From: Chloroflexota bacterium
GTDB lineage: Bacteria > Chloroflexota > Anaerolineae > UBA4142
Direction: 5' to 3'
Assembly (NCBI GenBank): GCA_016215025.1
Contig: JACRMI010000001.1
Coordinates: forward strand, 1 to 40,337
DNA: 40,337 nucleotides
Shown: positions 6,672 through 15,838 of the stretch, one piece after another
How positions within the stretch are numbered: position 1 is the first letter of the stretch
Layout of the letters: each line of letters begins with the position of its first letter
The notes under the pieces: generated by a model
What the model was told of the DNA's origin: nothing
Databases searched by the model: none
What the model saw: the letters and a program-made list of their open reading frames with translations, nothing else
Made by a program: the position numbers and the translations under genes

Positions 6672-9600
6672 GTGAAATGTGCTAGTTGTTCGTACGATAA
6701 CGCACCCGATTCGAAATTCTGCGAGAACTGCGGGAGTCCGCTCGAACGCGCCTGCCCCAACTGCGGTCAAGCGGTTGCGCCCAACGCCAAATTCTGTCGC
6801 AACTGCGGCTACAACTTTGCCACGCCGCCCAATCGCCTTACCGATCTACAACAAGCCGCGCCCGCTGCCCTCCAACAAAAAATTCTCACGACTCGCAAAC
6901 AAATAGAAGGCGAACGCAAGCTCGTCACCGTCTTGTTCACAGATATTGTCGGCTCGACCGCGCTCGCGGAAAAACTCGATCCCGAAGAATGGGGCGAGAT
7001 CGTGTCGGGCGCGCATCAGCGCGTGAGCGATGCGATCTATCGATACGAAGGGACCATCGCGCAATTGCTCGGCGATGGCGTGCTGGCGTTTTTTGGCGCG
7101 CCGATTGCGCACGAGGACGATGCGGTGCGAGCGGTCAACGCCGCACTCGACATTCAAGCGTTCATCGGCGAATATCAAAACGAATTGCGCGTGAACAAGC
7201 GCATCGAGAAATTTCAAATGCGTGTTGGGTTGAACACGGGCTTGGTTGTCGTCGGCAACGTCGGCAGCGACCTGCACATGGAATACCTCGCGATTGGCGA
7301 TACGGTCAACCTTGCGTCACGAATGCAATCGGCGGCGGAACCTGGGACGGTGTTGATGACGGCGAACACGATGCGCGCCGTCAAACATGCAATCGATCTG
7401 GAAACGCGCGGCGCGATAGAAGTTAAAGGCAAGTCCGAACCGGTCGATGTGTTTCGCGCGCTTGGACGCAAAGCCACGCCCGAATCTGCGCGCGGCATCG
7501 TCGGACTTGATTCGCCGATTGTTGGACGCGACCGCGAAATGAAAACGCTGCAAACCTGCATCGACGAGTTGGCGCAAGGGCGCGGGCAGATCGTTTCGAT
7601 TATGGGCGATGCTGGCTTGGGCAAGTCGCGGCTTGCGGCGGAGTTGCGGAAACAGTATACAGTAATCAGTTTTCAGTATCCAGATGTCAATCTGAAATCT
7701 GAAACACTTGCACCGCACGCAAGTGCAGGTGTCTCAAATTTGAAATGGTTAGAGGGTCGTTCTCTCTCGTACGAAATCTCCACGCCGTATGCGCCATTCG
7801 TCGACCTGTTCAATCGACTGTATCACATCACCGACAGCGCAACCGATGCCGAAAAATATTCGCTCATTCGCGATAACATCAAAACGCTCGCCGAAAACCA
7901 TTTGGAGATTGCGCCGTTCATTGCGACGATGCTCGGCATTCAATTGCAAGGCGACGATCACGAGGCGATGCGTTATCTTGAGCCGCCGCAACTGCGCGGG
8001 AAAATTTTCCAAGCCGTGTTCCATTTCTTTGAACACCTCGCGCGCCAGCAGCCGCTCATTCTCCAGTTTGAGGATTTGCACTGGGCGGATTCTGTCTCGC
8101 TCGATTTGCTCGATCAGTTAATGCGCCTACCCAGTCAATCACCCGTAATGATCCTGGCTCTCTTTCGTCCGCAAAAGAACGAACCGTCGTGGCGCTTTCA
8201 CGAAACGGCGCTTCGCGATCACGCGCATCGCTATACGCCGATTGCGCTGGAGCCGCTCGACGAAGCCAGTTCACGCCAACTCGTCGCGAATCTTTTGGAG
8301 ATCGAAGATTTGCCCGAGCAGGTGCGCCTTTTGATCTTGAAAAAAGCCGAAGGCAATCCGTTCTTTGTCGAAGAAGTCATTCGCTCGCTGCTTGATGCAA
8401 AACTCGTCGTGCGCCAAGACCATCATTGGCGTGCCACCCGCGAAATTGCGAATATCAATGTGCCCGATACACTCGTCGGCGTGATCGAGGCGCGCTTGGA
8501 TCGCTTGGACGACGAATCGAAACATACGGCGCAGACTGCCGCCGTGATCGGTCGCGAATTTCAATTCGACATTTTGAAAGAGATTGCAGATACCAAACCC
8601 CATCTCGGCGATGCGCTTGAAACGCTTGAACGTCGCGAGTTGATCCGCGAAAAGGTTCGTTTGCCCGCGGCGAGTTATCTTTTCAAACATGCGTTGACGC
8701 AAGAGACGGCGTACTCGTCGTTGTTGTTGAGCAAGCGGCGCGAGTTGCACAAGCGCGTCGCCGAATGCTTGGAACGACTCGAACCAGAGCGGGTGAATGA
8801 TATTGCGCGGAATTTTTTGGACGCGCAAGAAGAGGCGCGCGGGTTGCCGTACTTGGTCCAAGCGGGCGAGAATGCCGCGCGCGCTTATTCCACGCCCGAA
8901 GCTGTAAACTTTTTCACACGCGCGCTTGAGATCGTGCAAAAGGTGACGTATCCCGAAATGGCGCGTCGCGCGTACATCGGCTTGGGCAACGCGTTGATGA
9001 TGGCGTACGACGTGCCGCGCGCAATCGCGCATTTTCACGCGATGATCGAATACGCCAAAGCGAATGAGGATATTCCATTGCAAGTGTCCGCGTTGAACAA
9101 ACTGGGAGAAATCGAAGGGCAATGGATGGGGCAGTTCGATCAAGCCGAAACGCACTTGGTACAAGCGGAACGGCTCGCGCGCGAGTTCGAACATCAACCT
9201 GGGTTGGCAGAATTGTACACGGTGCGCTGCGGTATCTGCACGATGCAGGGTGATTTTAGCAACGCGGCGCGCTATCTCACCGAATCGGCGGAGATTGGGC
9301 GCGCGCTCAACATCAAAGAGCAGGAAGCGTTTGGGCTGGCGCACACAGCGAACGTCCTCGTCGAAATGGTCCAGTTTGAGCAGGCGTACGCCAAAGCGCT
9401 CGAGTCGCTGAAACTCGCGCAGGAAATCGGAAACCAGGTTTTCATCGCCGATGCGAAATTCTTTCCGATCGCGTATTACCATTTGCACCATGGCGACCTC
9501 GAACGGGCGGACCAGTCCGCTGCCGAAGGCGCGCAAATTGCGCATCGCATTGGGCGTTCGTTTGAAGAGGGCTGGGGCGACTATGTCCTCGCCGAGATCA

Positions 9601-10352
9601 AGCGCATGAAGGGTGAGTACGAACAAGCGATTGCGATGTATCAAGGCGCGAAACAAGGCGGCGATGCGGCGGGGATGCCGTTTTTCCATGCGTGTGCGTC
9701 CGCCGCGATGGGGGCTGTCTATTTCGAAATCAGTCCCGCGCTGATCGACCGCACGCTGGAATTGCACACGTTTGCATTGGGGCAATTGGAGAACCCCATG
9801 GCAGCCGCCGGCAGCGCGTCCGCCTTTGCCGACCTGGGATTCTGCGCGCTCGCGATTGGCAATCTCGATAAAGCGACCGAGCTATTCCAAAACGGCTTGA
9901 CGCGTCCGACGATCATGGCGTTGCTCGAACGTCCGCGCTTTTTCATCGGGCAGGCGCTCATCGCGCTGAAACAAAATTGCTTGGACGATACGCGCCAGCA
10001 TATGCAAGAGGCGCGCGCTTATGTGGACGATCATGCGATGAAATATCTGATGCCGTTCGTCGAGTTCGTCGAGGCGCAGGTGGCGAGCGGGTGCGGCGAG
10101 GATGAGCGCGCGCTCCAGAATTATTTGCGCGCCGAATCGCTTGCCTCCGAAATGACGATGCGACCGCTGTTGTGGCAAGCGCGCGCGGGCGCGGCGAGCA
10201 TTTTGGCGAAGCTAGGTCGAGAGAGCCAAGCGCAACAAAAACGCGCCGCCGCAAAAATAACCATCGACGAAATCGCGGCGATGTTTAAGGATGAAAAATT
10301 GAAAACGTTGTTTGTTGAAAATTCAATGCGACAGATGACCAGCGACGAATGA
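6672..10352 (+). CDS. Zinc ribbon-class III cyclase-STAND ATPase-TPR protein
   Basis: A 1226-residue signalling protein. Two zinc ribbons open it (CASC...CENC, CPNC...CRNC, residues 3-45). A class III nucleotide cyclase domain follows, with metal-binding FTDIVGST (about 89-96), LGDGVLAFFGAP (about 133) and GDTVNLASRM (about 209). The base-selecting Lys of many cyclases appears to be Gln here (AQLLGDG), so ATP versus GTP cannot be read. A STAND/AAA ATPase has Walker A GDAGLGKSR (about 312) and Walker B FEDLHWAD (about 466). A winged-helix segment ends in FKHALTQETAY, and TPR helices follow to the end. The GTG at 6672, behind GGAGG, matches the N-terminus of the paralogue downstream; a GTG at 6657 is also in frame. 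An insert-like loop (residues about 327-358) is encoded by repeat DNA. Expected role: ligand- or partner-gated cyclic nucleotide synthesis in the cytoplasm. Confidence 0.85.
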   Translation: MKCASCSYDNAPDSKFCENCGSPLERACPNCGQAVAPNAKFCRNCGYNFATPPNRLTDLQQAAPAALQQKILTTRKQIEGERKLVTVLFTDIVGSTALAEKLDPEEWGEIVSGAHQRVSDAIYRYEGTIAQLLGDGVLAFFGAPIAHEDDAVRAVNAALDIQAFIGEYQNELRVNKRIEKFQMRVGLNTGLVVVGNVGSDLHMEYLAIGDTVNLASRMQSAAEPGTVLMTANTMRAVKHAIDLETRGAIEVKGKSEPVDVFRALGRKATPESARGIVGLDSPIVGRDREMKTLQTCIDELAQGRGQIVSIMGDAGLGKSRLAAELRKQYTVISFQYPDVNLKSETLAPHASAGVSNLKWLEGRSLSYEISTPYAPFVDLFNRLYHITDSATDAEKYSLIRDNIKTLAENHLEIAPFIATMLGIQLQGDDHEAMRYLEPPQLRGKIFQAVFHFFEHLARQQPLILQFEDLHWADSVSLDLLDQLMRLPSQSPVMILALFRPQKNEPSWRFHETALRDHAHRYTPIALEPLDEASSRQLVANLLEIEDLPEQVRLLILKKAEGNPFFVEEVIRSLLDAKLVVRQDHHWRATREIANINVPDTLVGVIEARLDRLDDESKHTAQTAAVIGREFQFDILKEIADTKPHLGDALETLERRELIREKVRLPAASYLFKHALTQETAYSSLLLSKRRELHKRVAECLERLEPERVNDIARNFLDAQEEARGLPYLVQAGENAARAYSTPEAVNFFTRALEIVQKVTYPEMARRAYIGLGNALMMAYDVPRAIAHFHAMIEYAKANEDIPLQVSALNKLGEIEGQWMGQFDQAETHLVQAERLAREFEHQPGLAELYTVRCGICTMQGDFSNAARYLTESAEIGRALNIKEQEAFGLAHTANVLVEMVQFEQAYAKALESLKLAQEIGNQVFIADAKFFPIAYYHLHHGDLERADQSAAEGAQIAHRIGRSFEEGWGDYVLAEIKRMKGEYEQAIAMYQGAKQGGDAAGMPFFHACASAAMGAVYFEISPALIDRTLELHTFALGQLENPMAAAGSASAFADLGFCALAIGNLDKATELFQNGLTRPTIMALLERPRFFIGQALIALKQNCLDDTRQHMQEARAYVDDHAMKYLMPFVEFVEAQVASGCGEDERALQNYLRAESLASEMTMRPLLWQARAGAASILAKLGRESQAQQKRAAAKITIDEIAAMFKDEKLKTLFVENSMRQMTSDE
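7651..7745 (+). repeat. Intergenic-type repeat carried in frame inside the ATPase gene
   Basis: The DNA reads CAGTATACAGTAATCAGTTT and continues to a palindrome in which CACTTGC (7708) pairs with GCAAGTG. Similar CAGTAATCAG/TTCAG runs occur between genes at 12340-12372 and 29190-29218, and ACACTTGCACCGCACG is shared with 12522-12537. It encodes about 31 residues just after Walker A, a place where the paralogue carries a different repeat. Confidence 0.6.
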
Positions 10353-10395
10353 CGAATGCAGATTACTTTCGTCTTTCGTCATTTATCATTCGTCG
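10343..10395. repeat. Inverted repeat between the two cyclase genes
   Basis: CGACGAATGA (10343-10352, including the stop codon) pairs with TCATTCGTCG (10386-10395), which runs into the GGAGGAG Shine-Dalgarno of the next gene. It could tune coupling of the two genes or be a small dispersed palindrome. Confidence 0.5.
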
Positions 10396-10407
10396 GAGGA
10401 GTGAGTT

Positions 10408-12330
10408 ATGAAATGTTCAAACTGCTCATTTGAAAATGCCGTCGATGCAAAATTCTGCGAGAATTGCGGTCAGCCGCTGGAACGCGCGTGTCCCAATTGC
10501 GGCAAGCCCGTTGCGCCCAACGCGAAATTTTGCAAAAACTGCGGACACAATCTGGCAAGTGCTGCCGCTCCATCGGCAATGACGACGAAAAGCGATCCCT
10601 TGAGCGAGCTGCGCCGTTCGGCTCCGAAAAATGTCGCGAGCAAGATTCTGGCCGAGCGCGACAAGCTCGAAGGCGAGCGCAAACTTGTCACCGCGTTGTT
10701 CACCGACATTGTCGGCTCGACCGCGCTTGCAGAGCAAATGGACCCCGAAGACTGGCGCGAGGTCGTGTCGGGCGCGCATCGCTGTGTCAGCGAAGCGGTG
10801 TATCGCTATGAAGGCACGATTGCGCAACTGCTCGGCGACGGCGTCCTGGCATTTTTCGGCGCGCCGCTCGCACACGAAGACGACGCCGAACGCGCGATTC
10901 GGGCTGCGCTCGATATTTTGGATTCGATCAAAAAATATGCGGCCGAGGTGAAAGAGAAAAACGGCGTGCCGAATTTTCAAATGCGCGTTGGCTTGCACAG
11001 CGGCTTGGTCGTCGTCGGCAACATTGGCAACGACTTGCACATGGAATATTTGGCGATTGGCGACACGGTCAACCTCGCGGCGCGAATGCAATCCGCGGCG
11101 GACCCCAACACAATTTTGATCTCCGACAGTACACATCGGCTTGCAGGCTCATTATTCGAATTTGAAGACCGAGGCAAGATCGTGGTCAAAGGCAAATCCG
11201 AACCCATTCAAGTTTATCGCGTCGAGAGTGAACGCAAAGGCGCAGTCCGGGCGCGCGGCATCATCGGCTTGACCTCGCCGATGGTGGGTCGCCAGCGCGA
11301 GTTTGCAACGTTGATACAAGTCATCTCGGATGTGCGCGCCGGACGTGGGTCGATTGTGTCGGTGATTGGCGAGGCGGGCTTGGGCAAATCGCGTTTGATT
11401 GCGGAATGGCGCAAAGCTGCCACACCCCGCCCCAACGGGGGAGGGCAGAGTGGGGGTGTGAGGTGGATCGAAGGGCGCTGCTTGTCGTACGCGTCGTCCA
11501 TCGCGCATCACTTGAGCACCGAGATTCTCCGCGCGTTGATTGGCGCACCGGTCGGCGCATCGGAGGAAGAGACGCAGACGGCGCTCACGCACACGCTTGA
11601 ATCGACGATGGGCGCGGACAAGCATGACGTTTATCCGTTCCTGGCTCATTTGCTGGGATTGAAATTAGCCGACGATGCCGCCGCGCGCGTGAAATATCTC
11701 GAAGGTCCAGCTTTGCAAGCGCAATACATCGCCGCCTACAAACGCTTGCTGCAAGCCATGTCGCGCACCATGCCCATCGTCATCGTGTGCGAAGACATTC
11801 ATTGGGCGGACCCTTCGTCGGTCGAGCTAGGATTGCAAACATTGTCGATTGCCGCAACAGATCCCATTGTTTTTGTTTTTGTAACGCGCGCCGAAAAGGA
11901 TGCGCCCGGCTGGAAGTTGGTCGCGCAATCGCATGATGTGGCGGGTGTCGGCGCAACCGAGTTGTATCTAGCGCCGTTGTCCGAGAACGACAGCAAGCAG
12001 TTGGTGAGCAATTTACTCGAAGTCGAATCGCTGCCCGATGGATTGCGCCACTTGATTCTGGCTAAAGCCGAAGGCAATCCGTTCTTTGTCGAAGAAGTGA
12101 TTCGCATGTTGATCGACCGAGGCGAGATCGCGCAGCAAGATGGCAAGTGGACGATGACGCGCGAGATCAACAACATCGAAATCCCGGACACGCTGCAAGG
12201 CGTTCTCACCGCGCGCATCGATCGTTTGCCTGATGACGCGAAGCGCACGTTACAGATTGCCGCCGTCATCGGTCGCAAGTTCAATGTCCAGGTATTGGAA
12301 CGCGTGTTGGAAATGCAGGCGGGACAGTGA
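10408..12330 (+). CDS. Zinc ribbon-cyclase-STAND ATPase, N-terminal half of a split gene
   Basis: A paralogue of the preceding gene with the same order: two zinc ribbons (CSNC...CENC, CPNC...CKNC), cyclase domain (FTDIVGST at about 98, LGDGVLAFFGAP, GDTVNLAARM) and ATPase (GEAGLGKSR at about 320, VCEDIHWADPSS, KAEGNPFFVEEVI). It stops after 640 residues at LERVLEMQAGQ, exactly where the full-length paralogue continues into its winged-helix and TPR part. The missing half is found from 12668 onward. The break coincides with repeats and a structured insert, so this was one gene of about 1150 codons. The ATPase and cyclase halves remain open and intact, so the product may still be made as a tail-less enzyme. 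The start ATG has GGAGGAG upstream. Confidence 0.82.
   Translation: MKCSNCSFENAVDAKFCENCGQPLERACPNCGKPVAPNAKFCKNCGHNLASAAAPSAMTTKSDPLSELRRSAPKNVASKILAERDKLEGERKLVTALFTDIVGSTALAEQMDPEDWREVVSGAHRCVSEAVYRYEGTIAQLLGDGVLAFFGAPLAHEDDAERAIRAALDILDSIKKYAAEVKEKNGVPNFQMRVGLHSGLVVVGNIGNDLHMEYLAIGDTVNLAARMQSAADPNTILISDSTHRLAGSLFEFEDRGKIVVKGKSEPIQVYRVESERKGAVRARGIIGLTSPMVGRQREFATLIQVISDVRAGRGSIVSVIGEAGLGKSRLIAEWRKAATPRPNGGGQSGGVRWIEGRCLSYASSIAHHLSTEILRALIGAPVGASEEETQTALTHTLESTMGADKHDVYPFLAHLLGLKLADDAAARVKYLEGPALQAQYIAAYKRLLQAMSRTMPIVIVCEDIHWADPSSVELGLQTLSIAATDPIVFVFVTRAEKDAPGWKLVAQSHDVAGVGATELYLAPLSENDSKQLVSNLLEVESLPDGLRHLILAKAEGNPFFVEEVIRMLIDRGEIAQQDGKWTMTREINNIEIPDTLQGVLTARIDRLPDDAKRTLQIAAVIGRKFNVQVLERVLEMQAGQ
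11416..11460 (+). repeat. Palindromic repeat in frame inside the second ATPase gene
   Basis: CACACCCC (11421-11428) pairs with GGGGTGTG (11453-11460), and CCCC/GGGG at 11430-11440 forms an inner hairpin. It encodes a low-complexity loop (ATPRPNGGGQSGG) between Walker A and the segment WIEGRCLSY. This is the same position at which the first paralogue carries its own unrelated repeat. Confidence 0.6.
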
Positions 12331-12660
12331 ACAGTGAACAGTAAACAGTGAACAGTAATCAGTATTCAGTAATTCGGACGTGGATCGTCATACAGGGTAT
12401 GACTACATTCCAGCTTGGATGGACGCCATCGGTTCGAAACCGACGGCTAGCGGTCACGAAACCCGCTCCGCGGGTTAACCCCCCAACCTGCGAAGCAGGT
12501 TTTTCGCCCGATAGACGTCCGACACTTGCACCGCACGTGGCTGTGCCGAACTGCGGCACAGTCATGCAGGTGTTCATCGGATGGCGTTGTTGAACCATCC
12601 TGCCACGGTTTAATGGGGTGCTGCCTCACACTAAAGACTGAAGACTGAATACTGTTATTA
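12318..12660. mobile_element. Repeat-bounded insertion splitting the second cyclase/ATPase gene
   Basis: The insert starts with direct repeats of the type ACAGTGAACAGT and AGTAATCAGTATTCAGTAATT (12324-12374). It ends with ACTGAAGACTGAATACTGTT (about 12637-12657), an inverted copy of the same words. Between them lies a structured 220-base core. The surrounding protein sequence continues across the insert when compared with the intact paralogue, so this is an insertion and not a normal intergenic region. No target duplication could be defined by eye. Confidence 0.6.
12381..12605 (+). ncRNA. Highly structured RNA candidate, possibly HEARO/IscB omega RNA
   Basis: Seven stems can be drawn by hand: GTCATAC/GTATGAC (12387-12403); CGGTT/AACCG (12430-12442); ACCCGC/GCGGGT (12461-12475); AACCTGC/GCAGGTT (12485-12501); GGCTGTGCC/GGCACAGTC (12539-12563); CACTTGCA/TGCAGGTG (12523-12572, extended by CCGA/TCGG); and GGATGG/CCATCC (12579-12600). 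A long-range stem GGACG (12421) with CGTCC (12516) closes three of the hairpins. No protein is encoded. From memory, the arrangement and words such as GGCTAGCGGTCAC and GTTAACCCCC recall HEARO, the RNA partner of IscB nucleases, which also occurs without its ORF. That identity is unverified and the strand is assumed. Confidence 0.5.
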
Positions 12661-12667
12661 GCAAACC

Positions 12668-14200
12668 ATGAGACTTGATTTAACTCTGAACAAACTAGAA
12701 AACGCCGACCTGTTACGCCCTGCAACCGATGAGGAGCAGACGTTTATGTTTGCGCACGCGCTTGTCCAGGACACTGTTTATGCGAGTATGCTCAAACAAG
12801 ATCGCCGCCATTTGCATCGTATGGTAGGCGAGGTATTGGAGCAAGTGTACGTGGACCACATCGATGAATTTGCCGCGCTGCTCGCGCATCATTTTGCGTT
12901 AGCGGGCGACGATAAGAAAACGCTTCAGTACGCGGTGCGCGCAGGCGATGCGGCCATGCGCGTGTATGCGTATCACGAAGCGCGGAGCTTGTACGAAAAG
13001 GCGCTCACGACTCTCGACCGGTTAGAAAACTCCGACGAACATTGTCGCTTGCGCGCCGATACGCTCGTCAAGCAAGTGAGTATTTCGTACCCATATCAGC
13101 ATTCGTCGACGTCATTCAAGTGTTTGATGGAAGCCGAGGCGATTGTTCAAGATTTGTACGTTTCGACTCAACGCGATGAAGATCGATTGCGCTTGGCGCG
13201 CATTCACTATTGGCTGGGACGAATGCACGGCTATCGCAACGAGACTCATCAAGCGATTGACAATTTGATGTTAACGCTGCAAGAAGCGGGCAATAGCAAT
13301 GATGAAACACTCCTTGCGTTTCCATCGGCTGTGATTGGACGATTAATGAATATTCAAGGACAGTTCGGCGCGGCGGAGGCGCTTTTACAGCAAGCGGTCG
13401 GTCCACTTGAAAAAGGTGAGAATTGGGCGGAATGGGTCTCAACGCTCGGACAATTGGCGCTGGCGCAAGCGGCGCGTGGGCGAGCAAGCCAAGCAGTCGA
13501 AAATGGAACGCGCGTCTTGCAGCGCGCGATGGCGATCAAGAACGTCGCCAGCATTGCCGAGGCGCAGGCGATGCTCGCCGCGATCTATTTCATGATCGGT
13601 GATTATGATCGCATGGCGAAAATGGCGCGCGTGTGCATTCAAACGGCCGAATCCAGCGAAACCCGCCTGTACTGTTTCCTGGGATACGCGATGCTGGCAT
13701 TGGCGCAAAGCGAACAGGGCGAGCCTGACAACGCACTTGCTTCTATTCAGCGCGCCGCCGAAATCGATCAGACGATGTTGGAAGGTCGAGTGTATTCCGA
13801 TTGGTACGCGGCGGTCCATGCGCAAGTGATTCTCAATATCGGCGAGAGCGAAGAAGCCTGCGAGCTGGCTCGGCAAGGTGTGCAACTGGCGCAATCGATT
13901 GGCGGAATATTTTCCGTCGGCTTGAGCGAGCGAGTTTGGGCGCTAGGACTCGCGCAGAGACATGCCGACTGGGAAAAAATCGAAACGCATTTGGAAAAAA
14001 GCTTGAATGCCTTTGAAACGGGTGACGCTCGCGTCGAATCGGCGCGGACACACGCGGCATGGGGCAAGCTATTGCAGGCGCGGGGTCAATATCGCGCCGC
14101 GCGCGAACACCTCGAGCTGGCGATTGATCGATTTCAAGAAGCGGAACTGACGCGTGAGCTGAACGCGGCGCGTCAGGCGCTTTCGGAACGAGTGACATGA
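12668..14200 (+). CDS. Detached C-terminal half: winged-helix remnant plus TPR
   Basis: A 510-residue protein. Residues 1-60 (NKLENADLLR, FAHALVQDTVY, DRRHLHRMVG) match the end of the STAND winged-helix segment of the gene at 6672. The remainder is a helical TPR-like array of repeated A-x-x-x-G motifs, ending WGKLLQARGQYRAAREHLEL. It is the missing tail of the gene ending at 12330. The ATG at 12668 has no clear Shine-Dalgarno and follows an in-frame TAG, so translation may be poor or depend on the inserted RNA. The stop overlaps the next start as ATGA. It may act as a separate scaffold for the cyclase/ATPase or be a decaying fragment. Confidence 0.72.
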   Translation: MRLDLTLNKLENADLLRPATDEEQTFMFAHALVQDTVYASMLKQDRRHLHRMVGEVLEQVYVDHIDEFAALLAHHFALAGDDKKTLQYAVRAGDAAMRVYAYHEARSLYEKALTTLDRLENSDEHCRLRADTLVKQVSISYPYQHSSTSFKCLMEAEAIVQDLYVSTQRDEDRLRLARIHYWLGRMHGYRNETHQAIDNLMLTLQEAGNSNDETLLAFPSAVIGRLMNIQGQFGAAEALLQQAVGPLEKGENWAEWVSTLGQLALAQAARGRASQAVENGTRVLQRAMAIKNVASIAEAQAMLAAIYFMIGDYDRMAKMARVCIQTAESSETRLYCFLGYAMLALAQSEQGEPDNALASIQRAAEIDQTMLEGRVYSDWYAAVHAQVILNIGESEEACELARQGVQLAQSIGGIFSVGLSERVWALGLAQRHADWEKIETHLEKSLNAFETGDARVESARTHAAWGKLLQARGQYRAAREHLELAIDRFQEAELTRELNAARQALSERVT

Positions 14201-15804
14201 TGAATCTTCAAGTTCAACTCACGCAACTAGAATCCGCGCAATTAGTTCGTCGGCTGCTCGACGATGAGCCAGCGTACATTTTCAAACACGCGCTGACGCA
14301 AGACGCTGCCACGCATTCGATTCTTAAAGCGCGACGGATGATGTTGCATCGTCAAGTTGCCCAAACGTACGAGAAATTATTTCCAGAGCGCCTAGATGAA
14401 CTGAGCGCGCTGCTAGCCCATCATTTCGAACAAGCCGATGAGCCGCACCACGCGCTCGATTACTTGCAGCGCGCGGCAGAATGGTCGCGCCGAAAAAATG
14501 CGCACCATGAGGAAGCGAATTTGCTCGCACGTGCCATTACGCTTGCCGAGCGCCAAGCCAACGATGCGTTGCTGGCGGACCTTCATGCCCGGCGCGGCAA
14601 GGCGCTCGCCGGTTTGGCGCAATGGCAAGAGGCGAAACAGGAATTGAGTTTGGCGCTCACGCAATTACCGCACGAGCAGATCGAGCGCCGCATTCGCGTC
14701 TTGCTCGAATTGGCGCAAGTGATGGCGTGGTTGTGGGACATGGCGGGCGCGCTCCAATATTCGCGCCAAGCGTTGACCCTGGCTGAACAAATCGGCAATG
14801 ATGATTTGATTGCCACCGCGATGAGCCAACTCGCCGTCGGCGAAGTATCCGATGCCCGCACGCGCGCTGGCATTAAATATTTCGAGCAAGCGTTTGCGCG
14901 CGCTCAGAATTCACACGATCCCTCGTTGAATTATTCGATGGCATTTGCGGGGTTAACGCATTACTGGCTGGGCGAATATTCCAAAGCGGTTGAACTATCT
15001 CAACTCGCGATTGAACATGCAACGGCGACCTATGATAACAGCACCCGTGTGCTTGGCTTGGCAAACCTAGGAATGAGCTTGATGGGCATTGGAGCTTATG
15101 CCGATGCCATCCAGACTTTTAATAAAGTCTGTGATTTTGCGCGGAAACATCAAATCAAGCCATTGCTCGCACGCGCGCTGGCGATGTACGGCGGAATGCA
15201 TCTCGACTTGTTCGACTACGATAGTGCGGAACGCATCGCGCTCGAAGCATGTCAAATCGGTCGCGCGGCAAATTTCTCTCCGGCGGTCGTCAGCGCCACG
15301 ATCGATCTGATGCTGAACTATGCCCGGCGCGGCGAGATTCATTGTGCCGAGCGGCTTATTCCCATCGTCGCCGATGTGCTTCCGAAAACGTATGGCAGTC
15401 ATCGTTGGATTTGGGAACTGCGTTTTGCGCAAGCCCGCGCCGAACTTGCGCTCGCCAACCAAAACTGGGACGATGCGCTGATATTCGCCGAAAGCGCCAA
15501 GACTCAAAGCGATGCAACCAGTCGTGTCAAATATCGAGTGGCGGCGGGGATTACGCAAGCCCAAGCCTTCACCGCGTTGGGGCGTGACCAAGCTGCGCGC
15601 GCCGCGCTGGATGCGGCGGTTGAACTGGCACGTCCCGTCGGCGACCCCGCGATGTTTTTGCGCGCCGCGATTGCCTCGCTGGCGCAGAACGGCAACGATG
15701 CGCTCGCCGCCGAAGCGCGCACAATCGCACATCACGTTTGCGACGAGTTGCCCGATGACCGTCTTCGCCATCGCTTTGCCGCATTCGTGTCGGAATGGGT
15801 TTGA
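14197..15804 (+). CDS. Headless TPR module 2 of the array
   Basis: A 535-residue protein with no ATPase or cyclase domain. It begins directly with the shared module head (LTQLESAQLVRR, YIFKHALTQDAA, MLHRQVAQTYEKLFPERLDE), followed by TPR-like helices; LAHHFEQADEPHHALDYLQRA is a clear first repeat. The C-terminus (CDELPDDRLRHRFAAFV) resembles the usual end of cyclase/AAA/TPR proteins, so the tail is complete. The ATG at 14197 overlaps the previous stop as ATGA, which implies translational coupling. It presumably assembles with the full-length protein at 6672, or with the other modules, through the common head; that is inference. Confidence 0.75.
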   Translation: MMNLQVQLTQLESAQLVRRLLDDEPAYIFKHALTQDAATHSILKARRMMLHRQVAQTYEKLFPERLDELSALLAHHFEQADEPHHALDYLQRAAEWSRRKNAHHEEANLLARAITLAERQANDALLADLHARRGKALAGLAQWQEAKQELSLALTQLPHEQIERRIRVLLELAQVMAWLWDMAGALQYSRQALTLAEQIGNDDLIATAMSQLAVGEVSDARTRAGIKYFEQAFARAQNSHDPSLNYSMAFAGLTHYWLGEYSKAVELSQLAIEHATATYDNSTRVLGLANLGMSLMGIGAYADAIQTFNKVCDFARKHQIKPLLARALAMYGGMHLDLFDYDSAERIALEACQIGRAANFSPAVVSATIDLMLNYARRGEIHCAERLIPIVADVLPKTYGSHRWIWELRFAQARAELALANQNWDDALIFAESAKTQSDATSRVKYRVAAGITQAQAFTALGRDQAARAALDAAVELARPVGDPAMFLRAAIASLAQNGNDALAAEARTIAHHVCDELPDDRLRHRFAAFVSEWV

Positions 15805-15838
15805 GGGCGGCTCGAGGTAGAAGGATAAACGGTCACGC

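Noticed and set aside
8271..9785. A 504-codon open frame on the minus strand inside the first cyclase/TPR gene
   Set aside because: It is antisense to clear TPR coding sequence, has no recognisable motif and is rich in Arg, Phe and His, as expected from a shadow of GC-rich codons.
12318..12372. Short direct repeats (ACAGTGAACAGT, AGTAATCAGTATTCAGT) as a CRISPR array
   Set aside because: Units are short, uneven and without unique spacers of constant length; they match dispersed intergenic repeats at 7651 and 29190.
12331..12667. The insert as a group I or group II intron
   Set aside because: No intron-encoded protein, no recognisable domain V or P7 core, and repeat words at both ends; exact removal does not give an obvious splice junction.
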